Positions 8,401 through 12,210 of a stretch of 12,210 bases of DNA are shown here, piece by piece. Source of the stretch: Nanobdellota archaeon (GTDB lineage: Archaea; Nanobdellota; Nanobdellia; Woesearchaeales; GCA-2686295); assembly GCA_018812505.1 (NCBI GenBank), contig JAHJDK010000139.1, positions 1 through 12,210 of the forward strand, given 5' to 3'. The notes below the pieces were generated by a model. It searched no databases and was not told the origin of the DNA. It was given only the letters and a program-made list of their open reading frames with translations. The position numbers and the translations under genes are program-made. Position 1 is the first letter of the stretch; the number at the start of each line of letters is the position of its first letter.

Positions 8401-11067
8401 TCAGAATTAAGCTATAACGAGCCTTCATGCGGAGGATACGTCACAGGTGGAGAATGCTGGGACATACCTTTAGATGAATTTTCTGTTTGTAAAGATTTAC
8501 CTCTTAGTTTATGTACTGCAGGTGTTGGTTGTAGCTTTTCTGCTATGAGTGGGTGTTATGATTATTATGGTGAAGGTGTTCAATGTACAGCTGATGATAA
8601 AGATGATTGTATAACTCTTGGTTGTAGTTGGCATGAAAGCGAAAACATTTGTTCTTTAATAACCACTGAATCTAATTGTATAACTGCAAACTGTAGGTGG
8701 TCACAGTTGACAACTCAAGGAGGCACTGAAACAAGAGCGTCAAATAAATGCACACCAAAATGGCTAGAAGGAGAAGGAGACTGTGACTGCGACAACAACT
8801 GTGGCTCAGGATTAGACTGTGTTTGGACAATCAACAGAGGACCAGATGGAGAATATGGAGTTGCAGGTGTGGATGATGATAATAATTTGGTGATTGATGA
8901 CTTTAGTGAGTATCAATGGTTTGGTTCTGATGATGTCTCTTTGTATTCTATTGGTTACTGTCAAGGTCCAATAAATCAAGTTTCAAGTTGTTCTGATATT
9001 ACTGATGCGCAGCTTTGTAAAGAATTTGGATGTTCTTTTACTTATTCTCCTGATTTGGTTTGTTATGGAGCTGTTGGACAGACAATATTTAAGCCAGAAG
9101 ATGTGACTAATTGGAAGGTTTGTGAGGTGCTTGGCGGTCAGTGGAAAAAATATAATGAATATCCACTTATATCTGGGTTTTGTACAGATTTTCAAGAAAA
9201 CTCTCATTTTTGTGGTTCTGCTTGTGATTTAGGTAATCCTGAATCTGAATATTTGATTAATCCTAGACCTGAAGGATGTTATGATTGTAGTGCTTTTAAA
9301 GAATCAACAGGTACTTGTTCTAATGGTTTTTGTGATTGTGTAGACTTCTTTTTGATGCATGATGAAACTCCTTTTTGTGTTGAATGTTTAGATGATGATG
9401 ATTGTCCTGAAGGTAGATTTTGTGTAGATAATTCTTGTTTTGATCCAACATATTCTATTAGTTATCAAATTGAGAAAAATTTGAAATCAAGCAAATTCTT
9501 GGAGTTAGATTATGAAATAATTTCTATTGATCCATTTGTTAATCTTTCATATAATATTTTAAGAGATAATTCTATAACTAAACCTCAATCCTTACCTAAG
9601 AAAATAGGTAGAAATGTTGTTGTTGTTAATATGAACTTATTAGAAGGACTTGATGATTGTAAAACTGTTAGTGTTTCAGAGGAAGTTTTAGAAAAAGTTA
9701 GGTTTTATTTTGATGGAGAATATTCTTATGTTAATTCAACTATTGTTTTATCTACACCTATGTGTGATATAGATACAACTTGTTATAAAGTGAGTAAGCT
9801 CATTCCAATTGATTACTGTGAGGATAACTCAATTGTTTATTCAAGTGTGAGTGTTGATGTAACTAGTCCTTGGTCTTATCAATGTTACAGAAACTATTAT
9901 AATTATAATTGTGAAGGAATAAGTCACAGTGTTGCTATTGATTGTAATGTGTGTGATTCAGATTCTGATAATTTAGACATTATAGATTTTAATGTTCACA
10001 CAAAAGAGCCGTTAGAAGGGCAAATAAAAGAGATATTAAATTTTAAAATTAATAGGATTGAGTTGTCCTCTCCACATTTTTGGGTTCCATATGGAGATGA
10101 TTACTCAAGTTCTTATTATGTTACAAATCCTGATAAGATAGACTCTCAAAAGATAACAACTGAAATTGATTATTATGATTCATATCATTACTCTAAATCT
10201 ATGAAATTCTCTGTCAATCCATTAGAAGGAAATAATGAATTCGATAAAGGTCTTATAACTGAGCTGATAGATGTTCTACCAGATAAAACTTACACTGCCT
10301 CTGCTTGGATGAAAACTGGTGTTACTTCAGGACCTGTTTATTTTAAAGTGTACTGTCATAATGGCTTGCATACAGGTGGTGATTGTCATTACAATAATGG
10401 CGTTTGTGGATATACTATTTTAGATTCAAATGAAGATTGGACTTTACTAGATTTAACTTTCACCACAGATGCGGATGCTGATCACTGTCATATGACTTCT
10501 TATTTTGAACCTTCTGATTATGGTACTTTTTGGATTGATGCAGTCCAATTTGAGAAGAGAAGTTATCCTTCGAGTTTTAGTTCTTCTTTTTCAAGTGCTG
10601 ATAAAAAATATTCTCTAATTTATTATGATAATGCAGACAGGGTTAAATCAGTTACTAAGTTTGATGGTAGCACAATATATTATGGGTATGGTTTTGTAAA
10701 ATTTGAAAATCCTGATAATTTCAGATATACAATAGATTACGATGATGAGTTAGGTCGAAGATACTCTTATTTGTATGACCCTTTATTTAGGTTAAGAAGG
10801 GTTGTGAGTCCTATGAGTGGTGTTGCTGATTTTGAGTATGATTCTTTAGGAAACTTAATTCAAATAACTAATGAAGTGGATTCTAACCCTATACTTTTTG
10901 ATTATAATGAGCAAGGAAAGATAAAATCTCTTGAACAAATAGATATAGGGATAATTAGTTATGATTATAATTTGTTATCTCAATTAGAAAACGTCACTTT
11001 TAATAATGTTGACAGTCAAGTATTATCATTTGAAAATGGTCGTTTAAAAGAAGTAAAATATAATTAA
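5443..11067 (+). CDS. Giant secreted cysteine-rich protein with carbohydrate-binding-like domain and C-terminal YD repeats (1874 aa)
   Basis: The first ATG at 5443 lies 2 bases after the previous stop. In-frame ATGs at 5464 and 5479 are also possible, and none has a strong ribosome binding site. All give a signal peptide with a hydrophobic core FLIVLILIFIAIA and a cut near SFSSA (after residue 36). Residues 38-134 form a head shared with the gene at 11381. Residues 144-1332 are Cys-rich repeats: a 53-residue C-W repeat present twice (144-196, 895-947), C-x5-C-x4-C-x4-C units at 206, 636 and 956 with a variant at 1315, and two TTQGGTE modules (677, 1090). Residues about 1530-1715 resemble a CBM-like jelly roll common beside Rhs repeats (TYTASAWMKTG, DWTLLDLTFT, GTFWIDAVQFEK). 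Residues 1728-1874 are YD repeats (YDNADRVKSVTKFDGSTIYY, FEYDSLGNLIQIT). I counted about 130 Cys by hand before residue 1335. Likely extracellular and disulfide-bonded, with a role in adhesion or contact. No catalytic motif was seen. Confidence 0.92.
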   Translation: MKFKYIQMESKKMTKKSFLIVLILIFIAIASSFSSAVVDCSPAPPGTIGGSGSCGLNSDDDSPMYESPYLVAVYDSRNTPCSSKCADSDFGCTKAGGTYIVKCWSTDDFIVGDSCDYYFYGSGRGVVNEHGYCVEPYTEASCGGTNSVTCGIITQANCNYVSGCYWYSGPSQCFPYDSVPSCSNQDSQGCGVLTACSWLKGDGEVCSAGSECASDFCIEGVCRVSCFFNYYGDSCSDDSNAYNSAGGGVCARNYDDTSSICDKDEVAQDYGTYSDCYEVFNGAPTYVASCDSDVSNGYLQDGICAYYTGSVSTSSVNCDTSIACFDDANYRADCSYCSISSSDIDKCDSNSLADGFNANGYCALDSNDDTSCVTGVVSNIAGTLTEGCPTNGVPCDIDAYGNEDGAFSTAANGVCVVGETCEKYDIVIDSGIYYKGCSGHGGKKCDNSLSPYGVFAQSSLCWDNGVSSDCENDYFFIFYDSSSGFYLSSDDVVPGHYYSDSFSGGVSCDSTFTAGGDYSPDGMIVSVDDTFECLSSGEVDESVVVSIKPGIDNDYFISGCDILAMGDSCDSDITASLTPFSRDGSCCFETCYVDGSVGLNENCCDVDSVCSDTPNKMSCYGEGFDSLCKRDDGESCASGDDCGNSLCVEGTCQPVSYSTCGQRCSIDTSSYTSSSRTTQGGTETSIENRCTTKLGEGAGDCDCIENCQSGLSCVHTINGAVTPVNCGFSSPWVYGACTDVMNLDDSHFCGAACGDLAGSNAQCPLEPGCFDCMKIPHATGTCSAGACECEVGYTFINGVCAVVDEPIVYVPTTDESNPASFVMKGENVCNAIKTDYPLSTCVGIQENPRNTGIIDHNGWVDSTATCSDSSYSTDYAYRAVCQISGFTQDGGVCSGTNSVTCGIIAQANCNYVSGCYWYSGPSQCFPYDSVPSCSNQNSQGCGVLTACTWNDYDTSCTAGTDCLSGLCINGVCADFSASTCGLECSFSELSYNEPSCGGYVTGGECWDIPLDEFSVCKDLPLSLCTAGVGCSFSAMSGCYDYYGEGVQCTADDKDDCITLGCSWHESENICSLITTESNCITANCRWSQLTTQGGTETRASNKCTPKWLEGEGDCDCDNNCGSGLDCVWTINRGPDGEYGVAGVDDDNNLVIDDFSEYQWFGSDDVSLYSIGYCQGPINQVSSCSDITDAQLCKEFGCSFTYSPDLVCYGAVGQTIFKPEDVTNWKVCEVLGGQWKKYNEYPLISGFCTDFQENSHFCGSACDLGNPESEYLINPRPEGCYDCSAFKESTGTCSNGFCDCVDFFLMHDETPFCVECLDDDDCPEGRFCVDNSCFDPTYSISYQIEKNLKSSKFLELDYEIISIDPFVNLSYNILRDNSITKPQSLPKKIGRNVVVVNMNLLEGLDDCKTVSVSEEVLEKVRFYFDGEYSYVNSTIVLSTPMCDIDTTCYKVSKLIPIDYCEDNSIVYSSVSVDVTSPWSYQCYRNYYNYNCEGISHSVAIDCNVCDSDSDNLDIIDFNVHTKEPLEGQIKEILNFKINRIELSSPHFWVPYGDDYSSSYYVTNPDKIDSQKITTEIDYYDSYHYSKSMKFSVNPLEGNNEFDKGLITELIDVLPDKTYTASAWMKTGVTSGPVYFKVYCHNGLHTGGDCHYNNGVCGYTILDSNEDWTLLDLTFTTDADADHCHMTSYFEPSDYGTFWIDAVQFEKRSYPSSFSSSFSSADKKYSLIYYDNADRVKSVTKFDGSTIYYGYGFVKFENPDNFRYTIDYDDELGRRYSYLYDPLFRLRRVVSPMSGVADFEYDSLGNLIQITNEVDSNPILFDYNEQGKIKSLEQIDIGIISYDYNLLSQLENVTFNNVDSQVLSFENGRLKEVKYN
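5554..5844 (+). repeat. Mature N-terminal head module, copy 1
   Basis: Residues 38-134 of the 1874-aa protein match residues 33-130 of the gene at 11381. Shared strings include VDCSPAP, GTIGG, KCWSTDDFIVG and GVVNEHGYCV, with conserved Cys spacing. Stretches are also nearly identical as DNA, for example the bases encoding KCWSTDDFIVG. The signal peptides ahead of the two copies are unrelated. Confidence 0.9.
5872..6030 (+). repeat. 159-bp direct repeat, copy 1
   Basis: This segment encodes residues 144-196 (GTNSVTCGIITQANC through GCGVLTAC). It matches 8125-8283 at 157 of 159 bases by hand alignment. The two differences (A/G near 5902 and G/A near 5998) change Thr to Ala and Asp to Asn. Copies are 2253 bases apart, a multiple of three, so the frame is kept. 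Confidence 0.95.
7471..7842 (+). repeat. TTQGGTE / SHFCG module, copy 1
   Basis: Residues 677 to about 800 contain TTQGGTE, GDCDC, a CVHTIN motif, SHFCGAAC at 746, GCFDC and GTCSAGACEC. The same order of motifs recurs from 8710, so this is a protein-level module duplication that is older than the 159-bp repeat. Confidence 0.8.
8125..8283 (+). repeat. 159-bp direct repeat, copy 2
   Basis: This segment encodes residues 895-947 of the 1874-aa protein and is 157/159 identical to 5872-6030. In both copies the next unit is a C-x5-C-x4-C-x4-C motif (206-222 and 956-972), although the sequence between them has diverged. Confidence 0.95.
8710..9345 (+). repeat. TTQGGTE / SHFCG module, copy 2, with insertion
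   Basis: Residues 1090 to about 1301 repeat the motif order TTQGGTE, GDCDC, CVWTIN, SHFCGSAC (1254), GCYDC, GTCSNGFCDC. Between the TIN motif and SHFCG this copy is about 90 residues longer than copy 1. The extra part carries an acidic stretch (VDDDNNLVIDD) and another Cys repeat (SSCSDITDAQLCKEFGCSF). Confidence 0.8.
10030..10587 (+). other. Carbohydrate-binding-like jelly-roll domain
   Basis: Residues about 1530-1715 of the 1874-aa protein show the pattern of the jelly-roll domains that often flank Rhs repeats. A Lys-Thr-Tyr-Thr-Ala-Ser-Ala-Trp strand with MKTG is followed by DWTLLDLTFT and then GTFWIDAVQFEK before the YD repeats. The family assignment rests on motif recognition. Boundaries are approximate, and binding of sugar is inferred, not shown. 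Confidence 0.6.
10624..11064 (+). repeat. C-terminal YD (Rhs-like) repeats
   Basis: Residues 1728-1874 contain successive YD-type units: YYDNADRVKSVTKFDGS, IDYDDELGRRYSYLYDPLFR, FEYDSLGNLIQIT, FDYNEQGKIKSLEQ and YDYNLLSQLENVTF. The gene stops right after a further unit (ENGRLKEVKYN) with no Rhs core-closing motif. Confidence 0.85.
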
Positions 11068-11082
11068 TTGGAAAAAAATAGG

Positions 11083-11364
11083 ATGGAACATAACCAAACA
11101 AAATTTTTTAGTGGACAACTTTATTTATTGTTAATAGTTCTTGCTCTTTTAAACTCTAATTTTTCATCTGCAAGAACCACTATAAATCCTGATCCTTTGG
11201 CTAATAATTGTAACGTTTATAAGGATGTTTTTGGAGCTTTAGTGGTTGAGTCAGTATATGATGATTTTGGTAGAGTAATCGCTAAAAAGTATAATAACAG
11301 GATAGTAGAGTTTTATGATTATGATGAGTTGTCTAGAATCAAAGAGGAGAGGTTTTTGTATTAG
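11083..11364 (+). CDS. Miniature secreted YD-repeat protein (93 aa)
   Basis: The product has a hydrophobic segment LYLLLIVLALL and a likely signal cut near NSNFSSA. About 20 residues of spacer follow (TINPDPLANNCNVYKDVFG). It then ends with two YD-type units, VYDDFGRVIAKKYNNR and FYDYDELSRIKEERF, and a stop. The ATG at 11083 is preferred. A TTG at 11068, immediately after the previous stop, would add five residues. Rhs-family proteins are normally hundreds of residues long, so this is either a remnant left by recombination or a small partner that supplies YD strands. Its 15-base spacing from the preceding stop and 16 bases to the next gene place it in the same run. A TAG closes it with no sign of frameshift continuation that I could see. 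Confidence 0.75.
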   Translation: MEHNQTKFFSGQLYLLLIVLALLNSNFSSARTTINPDPLANNCNVYKDVFGALVVESVYDDFGRVIAKKYNNRIVEFYDYDELSRIKEERFLY

Positions 11365-11380
11365 GATATGAAGTAAGAAT

Positions 11381-12210
11381 ATGTCTAAATTTTTTCAAAT
11401 AAAAAAAAAGAATGTATTTGTCTTTTTCCTAGTCCTTGCTATGTTCTTCTATATTCCTAGCTTTGTTGAAGCTCGTGTTGATTGTAGTCCTGCTCCACTT
11501 GGTACTATTGGTGGTGCTACTAGTTGTGGGTTTCATAGTGATGGTGTTATTAGGTATGATGATCCTCATTTAGCAGCTTCAACTGAATCTATTGATGCGT
11601 TAGTTCCTTGTTCCAATAAATGTGCGGAGGATGACTTTGGTTGTCAGTGGACTGGTACTAGTGGTAACATTAAGTGTTGGAGTACTGATGATTTCATTGT
11701 AGGAAACTCTTGTGATTATTCACACCTTTGGTCTGGCGATGGCGTTGTTAATGAGCATGGCTACTGCGTATTTCCTTGCTCTGATACTGATGGTGATGGT
11801 TATGGGTACCCTGCTTCCTCATTATGTAACTATCCTGAGGGTGATTGTGATGATTCAGATTCTGATATAAACCCAAGTGCTAGTGAGGTTTGTAATAATA
11901 TTGATGATGATTGTGTTAATGGGGTTGATGATGGTTTGAGTAATTGTCAATGTACATATGACGCTCCTAGTGATGAAAATTGTGATGGTATTGACAATAA
12001 TTGTGATGGAGTTATTGACTCTCCTGATTGTGTTTGTGGTTCATTGGATTTGGAGTTTTGTCAGTGTGAAAATGATGCGCAGCCAACAACAGAGGTTTGT
12101 GATAATGTTGATAATGATTGTGATGGATACATTGATGAATATCCTTGCAGTAAGATAACTTATTATTTTGATGATGAATGTGGAACTGGTCATTCTTCAA
12201 ATACTTGGGA
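11381..12210 (+). CDS. Secreted protein with shared head module and MopE-like Asp/Cys motifs (partial, at least 276 aa)
   Basis: The frame opens with an ATG at 11381 and has no stop before the window ends, so the C-terminus is missing. The signal peptide has a Lys-rich start (IKKKN), a core FVFFLVLAMFF and a cut near SFVEA after residue 31. Residues 33-130 are a paralogue of the head of the 1874-aa protein. From residue 133 the sequence changes to MopE-type putative metal-binding motifs: DTDGDGYG, GDCDDSDSDINPSASE, then three Cys-x-x-x-Asp units, CNNIDDDCVNGVDDG, CDGIDNNCDGVID and CDNVDNDCDGYIDE. Related motifs occur in the copper-binding protein MopE and in many bacterial and archaeal surface proteins. 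Ca2+ or other metal binding here is inference. The last residues (ITYYFDDECGTGHSSNTW) may begin another domain. It is probably co-transcribed with the genes before it. Confidence 0.9.
   Translation, partial: MSKFFQIKKKNVFVFFLVLAMFFYIPSFVEARVDCSPAPLGTIGGATSCGFHSDGVIRYDDPHLAASTESIDALVPCSNKCAEDDFGCQWTGTSGNIKCWSTDDFIVGNSCDYSHLWSGDGVVNEHGYCVFPCSDTDGDGYGYPASSLCNYPEGDCDDSDSDINPSASEVCNNIDDDCVNGVDDGLSNCQCTYDAPSDENCDGIDNNCDGVIDSPDCVCGSLDLEFCQCENDAQPTTEVCDNVDNDCDGYIDEYPCSKITYYFDDECGTGHSSNTW
11477..11770 (+). repeat. Mature N-terminal head module, copy 2
   Basis: Residues 33-130 of the partial gene at 11381 are homologous to residues 38-134 encoded at 5554-5844. Cys positions and the KCWSTDDFIVG and GVVNEHGYCV blocks are conserved. 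The central part around 11547-11610 is diverged and differs slightly in length. Confidence 0.9.
11777..12148 (+). repeat. MopE-like Asp/Cys repeat block
   Basis: One full motif (DTDGDGYG through CNNIDDDCVNGVDDG) is followed by two shorter CDxxDNxCDGxID units starting at 11981 and 12098. Asp, Asn and Gly spacing resembles EF-hand-like calcium loops. The CDG units are the hallmark of the MopE-type putative metal-binding motif. Confidence 0.85.

Noticed and set aside
11068..11082. TTG start for the 93-aa gene
   Set aside because: It would add only five residues. The ATG at 11083 is the more usual start codon, and neither has a strong ribosome binding site.
851..11364. Rhs polymorphic toxin with DPxGL core end and C-terminal toxin
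   Set aside because: I looked at the ends of all YD-containing products and saw no DPxGL-type motif, no toxin catalytic motif I recognise, and no obvious immunity gene.
1..12210. CRISPR array, tRNA, rRNA, transposase or insertion sequence
   Set aside because: No regularly spaced short repeats, cloverleaf-like sequence, rRNA-like segment, transposase motif or terminal inverted repeats were seen. The repeats found are protein-coding modules.

Overview
The window is an AT-rich (roughly one-third GC), densely coding stretch carrying a one-directional run of tightly packed genes for large secreted proteins. All four complete or partial downstream products (from 851 onward) begin with a Sec-type signal peptide and are built from YD (Rhs-like) repeats, cysteine-rich repeats and, at the end, MopE-like Asp/Cys motifs. 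No housekeeping gene, tRNA, rRNA, transposase, CRISPR array or convincing terminator is visible. The compact gene packing, the AT-rich codon use and giant cysteine-rich surface proteins with MopE-type motifs recall DPANN archaea such as Woesearchaeota or Pacearchaeota, or another reduced-genome lineage. That placement is an inference from style, because no taxonomic marker gene is present.

Layout. Bases 1-188 hold an open minus-strand frame that runs off the window edge (possible partial gene). From about 189 the plus strand takes over. A 185-aa protein of unknown function (292-849) has a proline-rich start and no signal peptide. One base later comes a 1529-aa secreted Rhs-like protein (851-5440) with a cysteine-rich insert and a roughly 535-aa C-terminal region I cannot assign. 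Two bases later comes a 1874-aa secreted protein (5443-11067). Its first 1330 residues are cysteine-rich repeats (about 130 Cys by hand count), followed by a carbohydrate-binding-like jelly-roll domain and terminal YD repeats. Then comes a 93-aa miniature (11083-11364) consisting of a signal peptide plus two YD repeats. Last is the start of another secreted protein (11381 to beyond the window end) whose mature N-terminus is a close paralogue of the 1874-aa protein, here joined to MopE-like motifs.

The spacings of 1, 2, 15 and 16 bases suggest one transcript and probably coupled translation. Together the genes look like a mosaic surface or secreted-protein locus in which modules (N-terminal head, Cys repeats, YD repeats) are duplicated and reshuffled. 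A 159-bp repeat that is 157/159 identical within one gene shows that exchange is recent. No canonical Rhs core end (DPxGL-type) or recognisable toxin domain was found, so adhesion or host-contact structure is as plausible as a polymorphic-toxin role.
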